This document shows positions 1-6,630 of a stretch of 8,773 bases of DNA, piece after piece. The stretch comes from JACKCP01 sp050253255 (GTDB lineage Bacteria > Desulfobacterota > Desulfobacteria > Desulfobacterales > JACKCP01), in contig JBFWJK010000150.1 of the NCBI GenBank assembly GCA_050253255.1, positions 1 to 8,773 on the forward strand. Direction: 5' to 3'. The translations under genes and the position numbers were made by a program. Position 1 is the stretch's first letter, and every line of letters begins with the position of its first letter. The notes beneath the pieces were generated by a model. The model ran no database searches and was not told the origin of the DNA. It saw only the letters and a list, made by a program, of their open reading frames with translations.

Positions 1-331
1 CTTTGCCCTGAATCTTTCATCAGACAAAGGCTCCAGACTGAGGCTTCAGCACAGATATTCATACAAGGAAAATGAATCTGCTGCAGTATCCGGAGAACTT
101 GTTCTTTCACCGTCTATAAATCTTTTTGGTTCATATGAAAGAATTTTTATGGAAAATAATGTAGAAAAAAACGAATATGACAAAGAAATCGGATTTCATT
201 ATTTTTCTCAGTGCTGGGATGCAGGGCTTATGTACTCGGAAGATGAAGATGAAAAAAGAGTATCTTTTATAATCAACCTCAAAAATTTCGGCGGAATTTA
301 TCCAGGTATTACAGCCTCTGATAATGATTAA
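1..331 (+). CDS. lptD: LPS-assembly protein LptD, C-terminal fragment (5' partial)
   Basis: The frame is open from base 2 to a TAA at 329-331 and gives about 109 residues with no start, so it is the end of a gene that begins outside the window. LptD is the outer-membrane beta-barrel that, with the lipoprotein LptE, inserts LPS into the outer leaflet. The sequence shows alternating hydrophobic and polar barrel-like strands. Near its end is the motif SQCWDAGLMY (Cys codon 212-214), followed by a strand ending in NLKNFGGI. This matches the usual 'QCW ... F.I.L..LG.I' C-terminus of the family. E. coli LptD has a Cys-Cys pair at this place and uses it for disulphides to its N-terminal part; a single Cys is seen here, as in many other lineages. 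A Met at 149 could be misread as the start of a 60-residue gene, but homology continues upstream of it. Identification is fairly firm despite the short fragment. Confidence 0.82.
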   Translation, partial: FALNLSSDKGSRLRLQHRYSYKENESAAVSGELVLSPSINLFGSYERIFMENNVEKNEYDKEIGFHYFSQCWDAGLMYSEDEDEKRVSFIINLKNFGGIYPGITASDND

Positions 332-369
332 TTCAGGTTAAAGATTGAATAATAAAGTCAGGTAATAAA

Positions 370-906
370 ATGAGTGTCAATGAAAATGAAGATAAAAAAT
401 GGTACGTGCTCCATACAAGAAGCAGATTTGAAAATGTTGTCAGGTCTCAGCTTGAAAAAAAGGGAGTGTGTGTATTTCTTCCTACAATGATGAAGCTCAG
501 CAGAAGAAAAGACAGAAAAAAAACAATTGAAGTACCTATGTTTCCCGGATATGTATTTGTTCAATGCGATTCCGCTCCTGAAAACAGGCTGAAAATTTTA
601 AAAACCACGGGAGCTGTAAAACTTATAGGTACAAAAAGCGGGCCCATACCAGTAAAAAAAGAAGCAGTTGAATCTCTTATATTGTTTTCAGAGTCAAGAA
701 GCGAGGTTTTTACAGGAAGAGGCTTTAAAAAAGGTCAGGATGTGATAATAATGGGCGGAGCCATGACCGGCGTTAAAGGTATATTTGAAAAAGAAGCAGG
801 CAAAGCAAGAGTGGTTGTTCAGATCGATATTCTTGGCAGGTACGCATACGCTGAGGTAGACGAAGACGATATAGAATTTTTGGATCCATCTGCTATCATT
901 ACTTGA
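370..906 (+). CDS. NusG-family transcription elongation/antitermination factor (RfaH/UpxY type)
   Basis: This 178-residue protein has the NusG layout. An N-terminal NGN domain (about residues 9-110) starts with KWYVLHTRSRFE and contains PMFPGYVFVQ. A C-terminal KOW domain (about 117-170) contains GFKKGQDVIIMGG and TGVKGIF. NusG proteins bind the RNA polymerase clamp and suppress pausing. Specialised paralogues such as RfaH, LoaP and UpxY act on long envelope or polysaccharide operons. The gene is not in the secE-nusG-rplK context of housekeeping nusG. It sits 38 bp after lptD, so I infer a specialised paralogue serving envelope genes, perhaps those downstream. The basic stretch SRRKDRKK (about residues 44-51) in the NGN domain could contact nucleic acid. 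The ATG at 370 has a modest AGG at 360-362 and fits the family start. The family call is strong; the target operon is unknown. Confidence 0.88.
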   Translation: MSVNENEDKKWYVLHTRSRFENVVRSQLEKKGVCVFLPTMMKLSRRKDRKKTIEVPMFPGYVFVQCDSAPENRLKILKTTGAVKLIGTKSGPIPVKKEAVESLILFSESRSEVFTGRGFKKGQDVIIMGGAMTGVKGIFEKEAGKARVVVQIDILGRYAYAEVDEDDIEFLDPSAIIT

Positions 907-931
907 CTTATTCTTTTCAGGCATTTATGTA
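903..931 (+). promoter_or_regulatory. possible sigma70-type promoter before the HU-like gene
   Basis: TTGACT at 903-908 matches five of six bases of a -35 box. Seventeen bases further on, TATGTA at 926-931 matches only three of six bases of a -10 box. The transcript would start about 30 bp before the HU-like gene. The region overlaps the stop of the NusG-like gene. A small inverted repeat (GCATT/AATGC, 921-935) overlaps the -10. The weak -10 makes this tentative. Confidence 0.22.
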
Positions 932-962
932 ATGCATCTGATTTTAAAGAATTTATTATCCC

Positions 963-967
963 GGAGG
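963..967 (+). promoter_or_regulatory. strong Shine-Dalgarno of the HU-like gene
   Basis: GGAGG lies four bases before the ATG at 972. It is one of the two best ribosome binding sites in the window and fixes the start. It suggests high translation, as expected for an abundant nucleoid protein. Confidence 0.7.
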
Positions 968-971
968 TTAT

Positions 972-1253
972 ATGAATAAGCTGGAGTTGATTTCACAACT
1001 TAAAAAAGAAGCAAACCTTACAAAAAGTGAAGCATCAGAAATAGTGAGAATATTTTTCGATTCAATGACAGATGCGCTTGCAAACGGCGAAAGAGTAGAG
1101 ATAAGAGGCCTTTGCAGTTTTTTTATTAAAGAATATAAAAGCTACACAGGAAGGAACCCTAAAACCGGAGAAAAGGTTAAAATCCCTCCAAAAAAGCTCC
1201 CCTTTTTCAAATGCGGCAAGGAGCTTAAGGAAAGAGTAGATACAATGAACTGA
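972..1253 (+). CDS. HU/IHF-family DNA-bending protein
   Basis: The protein has 93 residues, the normal length of an HU or IHF subunit. The N-terminal helices begin MNKLELISQLKKEANLTKSE. The dimer core carries VEIRGLCSFFIK (residues 42-53), and the beta-arm carries TGRNPKTGEKV (59-69) with the DNA-intercalating proline at residue 63. The end, FFKCGKELKERV, matches the IhfB/HU C-terminal helix. These proteins bind the minor groove as dimers and bend DNA in recombination, replication and transcription. The core GFGSF signature reads GLCSF here, which puts a cysteine at residue 48, and a second cysteine occurs in FKCGKEL. Sequence alone does not separate HU from an IHF-beta-like subunit; the RNPKTGE arm and the end resemble IHF-beta somewhat more. 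The gene has 65 bp before it and 39 bp after it. Confidence 0.9.
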   Translation: MNKLELISQLKKEANLTKSEASEIVRIFFDSMTDALANGERVEIRGLCSFFIKEYKSYTGRNPKTGEKVKIPPKKLPFFKCGKELKERVDTMN

Positions 1254-1255
1254 TA

Positions 1256-1278
1256 TATCTGTTAATTTTTTACAGATA
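1256..1278 (+). other. inverted repeat between the HU-like gene and holB
   Basis: TATCTGT (1256-1262) pairs with ACAGATA (1272-1278) around a nine-base, T-rich loop. The hairpin starts three bases after the HU-like stop codon and ends 14 bases before the holB start. No U-tract follows the stem, so it is not a standard Rho-independent terminator. It could stabilise the 3' end of the upstream message or influence holB translation. Confidence 0.4.
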
Positions 1279-1292
1279 CTGCGGATAAAAAT

Positions 1293-2204
1293 TTGAATTT
1301 TATCACTGAATGTTTTGATAATATAATAAAAAAGGGGGCAATACCCCCTTCAATGCTTTTTACTGGCGATAAGGAAAGCAAAAAAAACGATTTTGCTCAA
1401 AATCTTGCCATGGCCCTGAACTGTGCGGAGAACAATGGAAGCAGATTTAAATTCTGCGGTAAATGCAGAAACTGCAGGAGAATAAGGGAAAATATCTATC
1501 CTGATTTCATAATTGTTGAAACAGAGGGAAGCACAATAAAGGTCGAGCAGATCAGAGAACTGAAAGCCATACTTTCATTCAAGCCTTATGAAGCAAAAAA
1601 AAGAATTGTTCTCATTAAAAATGCATCTCTTTTAAACCTTCAGTCAGGCAATGCTCTTTTAAAAATGATGGAGGAACCGCCTTTAAATACTCATTTTGTA
1701 CTTACTGCCGCAGATTCGTCCGGAGTTTTAAAAACCATAAGATCAAGATGCCAGATTTTCAGATTCAGCAAAAGTTTTTCAGAGCAGGAGAAAAAAAGTT
1801 TTTTTTCTCCTGAAAGTATTAAAAAAGAAGCTGAAATATCTCAAAAAGACTACGAGCTTTCGAGGTCTTTATTTCACAAGCTTTTTATGGAAAACTTTAA
1901 GAATTTCAATATGATTTACCTTGCAGGAGAAGCCCTGTCAGGAAAAAAAACAGCGGAAGCATTTTGTATATATATGCTTGTTTTCTTCAGAGATCTGATT
2001 GTGTCTCAAACTTCTGATGATAAAATTTATTCTGAAGAAGCAAAAAATCTTATTGCAGAAAATAACAAAAAAATTGACAATAAAAAACTGCATGAAGTAA
2101 TTGAAATAATTTATTCAGCGCAGACAAGACTTAGGGGAAATGTTAATACTAAGATTCTGATTAAGTCATCACTTTTAAAAATTCAGGCAGCAATAAATGA
2201 ATGA
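1293..2204 (+). CDS. holB: DNA polymerase III subunit delta' (clamp loader)
   Basis: Delta' is part of the clamp-loader complex that opens the beta ring onto primed DNA. This 303-residue protein shows the AAA+ clamp-loader pattern. The P-loop position (about 25-33, GDKESKKND) has lost the canonical GxxxxGK[ST], as in other delta' subunits that do not hydrolyse ATP. A zinc module is formed by Cys44, Cys55, Cys58 and Cys61. The sensor region has NALLKMMEEPP (120-130), and the family SRC motif is at 151-153. Residues 160-303 are divergent and helical, as expected for the collar domain. The start is a TTG at 1293, because family similarity begins before the first in-frame ATG (1353, residue 21). 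No good Shine-Dalgarno precedes it. The stop overlaps the ricT-like start. The N-terminal AAA+ region is recognised confidently; the C-terminal part is supported by length only. Confidence 0.87.
   Translation: MNFITECFDNIIKKGAIPPSMLFTGDKESKKNDFAQNLAMALNCAENNGSRFKFCGKCRNCRRIRENIYPDFIIVETEGSTIKVEQIRELKAILSFKPYEAKKRIVLIKNASLLNLQSGNALLKMMEEPPLNTHFVLTAADSSGVLKTIRSRCQIFRFSKSFSEQEKKSFFSPESIKKEAEISQKDYELSRSLFHKLFMENFKNFNMIYLAGEALSGKKTAEAFCIYMLVFFRDLIVSQTSDDKIYSEEAKNLIAENNKKIDNKKLHEVIEIIYSAQTRLRGNVNTKILIKSSLLKIQAAINE
1332..1350 (+). other. GC-rich hairpin in the first codons of holB
   Basis: AAGGGGG (1332-1338) and CCCCCTT (1344-1350) form a perfect seven-bp stem around the loop CAATA. It covers codons 14 to 20 of holB, 39 bases after the TTG start. 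Five consecutive G:C pairs in AT-rich DNA make it locally stable. It could slow early elongation, or it may simply result from Gly and Pro codons in GAIPP. Confidence 0.5.
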
Positions 2205-3012
2205 AAATAAAAAAATAATAACCGGAGTTAGATTCAAGCCGGCAGGAAAAATATATGACTTTGAGACAGATATTGAAGATCTTGAACCGGGAACAATAGT
2301 AATTGTTGAGACAGAACAGGGTCTTGGAGTTGCAAGAGTTATCAATCCTCCGGAACTGAAGTCATACAATCCTGACGAACAGGAAATAAAATCTGTATTG
2401 AGGATAGTTACAGATGAAGATAAAGATGTAATTGAGCAGAATATACAGCTTGAAAAAGCGGCCTTCAACTTTTGCTCTGAACAGGTCAGACAGCTTGGTC
2501 TTGAAATGAATCTTTTCAAGGTTGAAAGCACATTTGACGCAAAAAAACTGACTTTTTTCTTTACAGCTGACGGACGCGTAGATTTCCGGGAGCTTGTAAA
2601 AATACTGGTTCGGCAGTATCACATCAGAATCGAAATGAGACAGGTGGGAATTAGGCACCGGGCCAAGCTCTGCGGCGGTGTCGGAAGGTGCGGAAGAGTA
2701 ACATGCTGTTCGTCATATCTTGAAAATTTTGAACCGATTTCAATCAAAATGGCAAAAGTCCAGGGCCTTTCACTGAACCCGACCAAAATTTCCGGTGTAT
2801 GCGGAAGGCTCATGTGCTGTCTTCATTATGAAAATGAAACATACAAATATTTGAGAAGAGGGCTTCCAGATATAGGTGAGGAAGTCGAAACACCAAACGG
2901 CCCCGGAACAGTTACAAAACATATTCCTCTTAAGCGGAAAGTAGGGGTTTCAAATGAAGAAGGTTTTGAAACTGTATATGACCTCAATGATATAAAAACA
3001 ATTGTAAAGTAA
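2197..3012 (+). CDS. ricT: RicT-like PSP1 C-terminal domain protein (YaaT family)
   Basis: The protein has 271 residues, close to Bacillus RicT (YaaT). The N-terminal half contains GVRFKPAGKIYDFE and a small beta-barrel-like part (EPGTIVIVETEQGLGVARV). The PSP1 C-terminal domain follows at about residues 65-150, with FKVESTFDAKKLTFFF. Its hallmark is the cysteine set CGGVGRCGRVTCC (Cys159, 165, 170, 171) and GVCGRLMCC (Cys202, 207, 208). In Bacillus, RicT works with RicA and RicF in a complex that carries Fe-S clusters and affects RNase Y-dependent mRNA processing. All these cysteines are present, so the metal function is probably intact. The gene overlaps holB by 8 bp, which suggests translational coupling, and the holB-ricT order is also found in Bacillus. 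Its role in a Gram-negative host is not established from this sequence. Confidence 0.86.
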   Translation: MNENKKIITGVRFKPAGKIYDFETDIEDLEPGTIVIVETEQGLGVARVINPPELKSYNPDEQEIKSVLRIVTDEDKDVIEQNIQLEKAAFNFCSEQVRQLGLEMNLFKVESTFDAKKLTFFFTADGRVDFRELVKILVRQYHIRIEMRQVGIRHRAKLCGGVGRCGRVTCCSSYLENFEPISIKMAKVQGLSLNPTKISGVCGRLMCCLHYENETYKYLRRGLPDIGEEVETPNGPGTVTKHIPLKRKVGVSNEEGFETVYDLNDIKTIVK

Positions 3013-3040
3013 AGCTAAAAAGGTTTTTTAAAGCACCTAA

Positions 3041-4339
3041 ATGTACGATTATTTAAATAAAGGTAAAAGAAATTCTTTTAAGAGCAGAAAGTCCAATAAA
3101 AGAAATTTGAAAAAAACCTTCAAATTTCTTTTGCTGATTCTTGTTTTGCTCCTGGTCATGTTTTCTTTCTTTTACTGTGGCTCTGACGAAGAAAAACCAG
3201 CTTCTATTGAACCTGAGCTAATTTCAAAAAATCAAATCAGAAAACTTTTAAAGGATATTCCAGAATCTGAATTTACACAAAAATACTTTACTTCAAAACT
3301 TGAAAATGAAACCGTGGTCTTTCATACCGGAATCAATGAAAATCTTCAGAGCTATCTGGATTCCGAAATAAAAAATGCCCTCAACAGCGGTCTGGGAGCT
3401 CCCAGAGTTATCTGTTTTGCGGTTGCAGATGCCTACACAGGTAAGGTTTTAGGACTTAGGGGATACGACAGTGAAGCAATAGACAATATTTCTCCATGCA
3501 CTAAAAATCTTTATCCTGCAGCAAGTCTTTTTAAAATTATCTCTTCGGCTGCGGTCATTGAAACAAAAAATTACACTCCAAACCAGACAATGACATTTAA
3601 CGGAGGAAAATATACTCTTTACAAAAGACAGCTTTCCAATTCAATGACCAAATATACAAATTACATAAAGCTCAAAGATGCATTTGCCCAGTCTGTTAAC
3701 CCTGTATTTGGTAAAATAGGCTATTTTGATCTTCAAAAAGACAACCTTGTTAAATATTCAAACAATTTTCTCCTGAACAGGGACGCAGATACAGAAATTC
3801 CTTTCAATACAGGAATTATAAAAATAAATGACAATAAATACAATTGGGCTGAGATAGCATCCGGGTTCAATGATTCAACCAAAATTTCTGTTCTTCATGC
3901 AGCTTTTTTAAATGCACCTGTTGTCAACAAAGGCCTTTATACCAACCCATGGCTTGTTGAAAAAATAATTGATGACAGGCAGAACACTCGTTATGAATAT
4001 ATTTCATCTCCCAAAATACGTCTCATCAAGGAAACAACATCAAAAAGACTTTCCGAAATGATGGAAAGAACTGTAAAGGCAGGTACTGCCAAAAATTCAT
4101 TCAATGCCTACAGAAGAGGCAGAACAATGAATAATCTTGTTATTGGAGGAAAGACAGGATCCATTTCAGATTATTCCAAATCAGTTAAATATGACTGGTT
4201 TTCCGGTTACGCCATAGAAAAAGATTCAGATAATGCCATTGTTTTTTCTGTACTAATTGGCCATGGTCAGTATATTGGAACCAAGTCGTCAGAATTTGCA
4301 AGAAGATTAATAGCAAATTATTTCAGTCACCTTTCGTAA
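3041..4339 (+). CDS. short membrane-anchored penicillin-binding transpeptidase
   Basis: This 432-residue protein carries the three active-site motifs of penicillin-binding proteins in order: SLFK (Ser162 nucleophile, Lys165), SVN (218-220) and KTGS (371-374). A strongly basic N-terminus (residues 7-25) precedes one membrane helix (about 27-45). This gives a type II signal anchor with the catalytic domain in the periplasm. Only about 75 residues lie between the helix and the transpeptidase region, so the usual class B pedestal domain and any glycosyltransferase domain are missing. The expected reaction is D,D-transpeptidation of peptidoglycan or, less likely, a carboxypeptidase activity. Cys46 just after the helix is not in a proper lipobox (FFYC), so a lipoprotein is unlikely. 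The gene lies 28 bp after ricT and 20 bp before kdnA. The start ATG at 3041 has only a distant AAAGG. The superfamily is sure; the specific role is not. Confidence 0.83.
   Translation: MYDYLNKGKRNSFKSRKSNKRNLKKTFKFLLLILVLLLVMFSFFYCGSDEEKPASIEPELISKNQIRKLLKDIPESEFTQKYFTSKLENETVVFHTGINENLQSYLDSEIKNALNSGLGAPRVICFAVADAYTGKVLGLRGYDSEAIDNISPCTKNLYPAASLFKIISSAAVIETKNYTPNQTMTFNGGKYTLYKRQLSNSMTKYTNYIKLKDAFAQSVNPVFGKIGYFDLQKDNLVKYSNNFLLNRDADTEIPFNTGIIKINDNKYNWAEIASGFNDSTKISVLHAAFLNAPVVNKGLYTNPWLVEKIIDDRQNTRYEYISSPKIRLIKETTSKRLSEMMERTVKAGTAKNSFNAYRRGRTMNNLVIGGKTGSISDYSKSVKYDWFSGYAIEKDSDNAIVFSVLIGHGQYIGTKSSEFARRLIANYFSHLS
3391..3406. repeat. perfect 16-bp palindrome inside the PBP gene
   Basis: TCTGGGAGCTCCCAGA reads the same on both strands and lies within codons for a GLGAPR stretch. 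Perfect dyads of this length occur by chance in a window this size with a probability of roughly one in eight, so no function is assigned. Confidence 0.35.
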
Positions 4340-4348
4340 ATAAAAATT

Positions 4349-4355
4349 AAGGAGG
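4349..4355 (+). promoter_or_regulatory. strong Shine-Dalgarno of kdnA
   Basis: AAGGAGG stands four bases before the ATG at 4360 and is the most complete ribosome binding site in the window. It marks the start of the kdnAB module and suggests efficient translation independent of the PBP gene upstream. Confidence 0.75.
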
Positions 4356-4359
4356 CATA

Positions 4360-5538
4360 ATGCCCGGCTTTGAACTATTCGGAGACAAGGAAAGAAAACA
4401 GGTTTCAGATGTTCTGGATACAGGTGTTCTCATGCGCTACAATTTCGATGGAATGAGAAACGGACACTGGAAGGCAAAAGAATTTGAACATAAGCTCTCA
4501 TCACATCTTAATGCCGGCTATACCCATTTATGCTCAAGCGGTACTGCAGCTCTTTCAATAGCTCTTGCATCCTGCGGCATAGGAAAAGGAGACGAAGTTA
4601 TTGTACCCCCCTTCACTTTTGTTGCAACTGTTGAAGCTATAATATCGGCCGGAGCTGTTCCTGTTTTTTCAGACATAGACAAAACCCTTTGTCTTGACCC
4701 GAAACTTATTGAATCAAAAATTACAGAAAGAACAAGAGCTGTTATGCCGGTTCATATGTGCGGATCCATGGCTGACATAGAAAGAATAAAAAAAATATGT
4801 GAAAAAAATTCCCTTCTTCTTATTGAAGACGCATGTCAGGCAGTCGGTGCCTCAATAAACAGCAGATACGCAGGTACATTCGGAGATATGGGATGTTTTT
4901 CCTTTGATTATGTAAAAACAATAACCTGCGGTGAAGGCGGAGCAGTTGTCACAGACAAAAAAGATCTTTATGAAAAAGCCCATGCATTTTCAGATCACGG
5001 CCACGATCACATCGGAGATGACAGAGGAAAGGAAAACCACCCTTTTCCCGGGCTTAATTTCAGAATAAGCGAACTTAATGCTGCAGTAGGAGTTGCACAG
5101 CTTGACCGTCTTGACGAAATTCTTTCAATTCAGAGAAAAAACAAAAAAATTCTGAAAGATGAACTTAAAAACTTTAAGAACATCGAACTGAGAACAATAA
5201 TCGATGATACAGGTGATAACGGAGGTTTTCTTTCCTTTTTTGCAGAAGATGAAAAATCAGCCGCAAAAATTCTTGAAAATCTAAACAAAAACAAGGCAGA
5301 CGGTACTTTCTACTGGTATGACAACAACTGGCACTACCTTAGAAAATGGAATCACTTTAAAGAAAAAAAGCTGCTTTACAGAACAGAGTTTTCAGATAAT
5401 TTTGATCCTGAAAAAACAGACATAAAAAAATCTGATGAAATTATGAAAAAAACACTGTCAATGCTCATCAAGCTATCCTGGACTGAAGAAGAGATGGAAA
5501 GAAGAGTTGAAGCATTGAAAAAAAGCGTAAACATTTAA
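4360..5538 (+). CDS. kdnA: 8-amino-3,8-dideoxy-manno-octulosonate aminotransferase (Kdo8N transaminase)
   Basis: KdnA transfers an amino group from glutamate to the C8 aldehyde that KdnB makes on Kdo, giving 8-amino-3,8-dideoxy-manno-octulosonate (Kdo8N), an LPS inner-core sugar. The 392-residue protein is a cytoplasmic fold-type I PLP enzyme of the DegT/DnrJ/EryC1/StrS family. It has SSGTAAL (59-65, cofactor phosphate), EDACQA (156-161, Asp157 to the pyridine nitrogen) and VKTITCGEGG with the Schiff-base Lys186. What separates it from general sugar aminotransferases is close likeness, as I recall it, to the Shewanella oneidensis KdnA sequence. This includes the opening MPGFELFG, RYNFDGMRNGHW, VPPFTFVA.VEAI, the motif FSDHGHDHIG and the end MLIKLSWT. 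It is followed by kdnB after 15 bp. The protein is full length with no missing catalytic residue. Confidence in the specific function is high because both partners are present. Confidence 0.92.
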   Translation: MPGFELFGDKERKQVSDVLDTGVLMRYNFDGMRNGHWKAKEFEHKLSSHLNAGYTHLCSSGTAALSIALASCGIGKGDEVIVPPFTFVATVEAIISAGAVPVFSDIDKTLCLDPKLIESKITERTRAVMPVHMCGSMADIERIKKICEKNSLLLIEDACQAVGASINSRYAGTFGDMGCFSFDYVKTITCGEGGAVVTDKKDLYEKAHAFSDHGHDHIGDDRGKENHPFPGLNFRISELNAAVGVAQLDRLDEILSIQRKNKKILKDELKNFKNIELRTIIDDTGDNGGFLSFFAEDEKSAAKILENLNKNKADGTFYWYDNNWHYLRKWNHFKEKKLLYRTEFSDNFDPEKTDIKKSDEIMKKTLSMLIKLSWTEEEMERRVEALKKSVNI

Positions 5539-5553
5539 AAAAGGTAAATTATC

Positions 5554-6618
5554 ATGCATAAAAATTTCAAACAGGTATCAAGAGTAGTTTTCGGGCACGG
5601 ATGTTTTGATCAGCTTGACGATATATTAAAAGAACATAGAACAAAATCTAAAAAAATGGTGTTCCTTGTTGACCATGTATTCAAGGGAGCTGATCTTGAA
5701 AAAAGAATTCCTCTCCATGACGGTGATGATCTTATTTTTGTCGATGTTACATATGAACCTAAAACTTCATATGTGGATAAAATAAGAGATGAAATAAAAA
5801 ACAGCTCAGACCTTCTTCCAGACGGAATAATCGGTATAGGAGGAGGTAGTACAATGGATATGGCTAAGGCTGTTTCACTGATGCTCACAAATGAAGGCCT
5901 GTCACATGAATATCAGGGCTGGGATCTCATTAAAAAGCCCGGTGTTTACAAAGTAGGCATTCCGACTCTTTCAGGAACAGGGGCTGAAGTATCAAGAACC
6001 TGCGTATTGACCGGTCCTGTCAGAAAACTTGGTCTTAACTCTGATCATACTGTTTATGATCAGATAGTACTTGATCCTGAACTCATAAAAAACGTTCCAA
6101 AAGACCAGTGGTTTTACACAGGGATGGACTGTTTCATTCACAATATTGAGGCTCTTGAAGGAACTTATATAAACGAATTCGCAAGAGCTTTCGGTGAAAA
6201 ATCACAGGCCCTGTGCGAACAGGTTTTTCTTGAAGACCACCCTGATTCAGATGACAAACTGATGATGGCTTCATATTTCGGCGGAATGTCTATTGCCTAT
6301 TCCCAGGTAGGCGCATGTCATGCTCTTTCATACGGGCTTGCCTTTGTTTTAGGAGTAAAACACGGTATTGGAAACTGCCTTGCCTTTAACCAGCTTCAGG
6401 AATTTTATCCGGAAGGTGTTGAAAAATTCAAAAAAATGATGGATAAACATAAAATTGAACTTCCGGTCAATATAACTAAAGAACTCAATCAAAAGCAGTT
6501 TGAGCAGATGGCCGATATCTGTCTTGGCCTTGATCCTCTCTGGGAAAATGCTCTTGGCAAAGACTGGAAAAAAATCATGACAAAAGACAAAGTGCTTAAA
6601 CTCTACGAAAAAATTTAA
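5554..6618 (+). CDS. kdnB: 3-deoxy-manno-octulosonate 8-oxidase (metal-dependent, group III ADH family)
   Basis: KdnB oxidises the C8 hydroxyl of Kdo to an aldehyde, the substrate of KdnA. The 354-residue protein has the group III (iron-type) alcohol dehydrogenase fold. The nucleotide-binding part contains IGIGGGSTMD (93-102) and TLSGTGAEVSR (138-148). The metal site is made by Asp192, His196, His256 and His270, the same ligand order and nearly the same spacing as in FucO. It closely resembles, as recalled, Shewanella KdnB in stretches such as YQGWDLIK, DQWFYTGMDCFIH, GGMSIAYSQVG, GIGNC and LWENALGK. These stretches argue against FucO-type or butanol dehydrogenases. The start ATG at 5554 follows AAAGG with a ten-base spacer. 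The gene lies between kdnA (15 bp) and the GlmS-like gene (12 bp), consistent with one operon. No truncation or missing ligand was found. Confidence 0.92.
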   Translation: MHKNFKQVSRVVFGHGCFDQLDDILKEHRTKSKKMVFLVDHVFKGADLEKRIPLHDGDDLIFVDVTYEPKTSYVDKIRDEIKNSSDLLPDGIIGIGGGSTMDMAKAVSLMLTNEGLSHEYQGWDLIKKPGVYKVGIPTLSGTGAEVSRTCVLTGPVRKLGLNSDHTVYDQIVLDPELIKNVPKDQWFYTGMDCFIHNIEALEGTYINEFARAFGEKSQALCEQVFLEDHPDSDDKLMMASYFGGMSIAYSQVGACHALSYGLAFVLGVKHGIGNCLAFNQLQEFYPEGVEKFKKMMDKHKIELPVNITKELNQKQFEQMADICLGLDPLWENALGKDWKKIMTKDKVLKLYEKI

Positions 6619-6620
6619 AC

Positions 6621-6624
6621 GGAG
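6621..6624 (+). promoter_or_regulatory. Shine-Dalgarno that fixes the GlmS-like start
   Basis: GGAG lies six bases before the ATG at 6631. It supports starting the GlmS-like protein 46 residues before its presumed catalytic cysteine. No ATG, GTG or TTG codon stands directly before that cysteine codon (6769-6771); the preceding codon is AAC. Confidence 0.55.
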
Positions 6625-6630
6625 AATTTT

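Noticed and set aside
149..331. A 60-residue stand-alone gene starting at the ATG at 149
   Set aside because: The same frame is open to base 2 and the whole stretch reads as the C-terminal barrel of LptD; the ATG is an internal Met.
921..935. GCATT/AATGC inverted repeat as a terminator after the NusG-like gene
   Set aside because: The stem is only five bp, is AT-rich and has no following T-run.
2175..2531. Minus-strand open frame of 118 codons opposite the start of ricT
   Set aside because: It is Ser/Cys/Phe-rich with no recognisable domain and lies antisense to a clearly conserved gene.
3140..3190. Lipoprotein signal at Cys46 of the PBP
   Set aside because: The residues before the cysteine (FFY) do not fit a lipobox; a non-cleaved signal anchor fits better.
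4360..5538. Generic perosamine or other nucleotide-sugar aminotransferase
   Set aside because: Family motifs alone would allow it, but KdnA-specific stretches and the adjacent kdnB favour Kdo8N synthesis.
5554..6618. FucO-like lactaldehyde reductase or butanol dehydrogenase
   Set aside because: The metal ligands are shared, but sequence between them follows KdnB and the gene partners kdnA.
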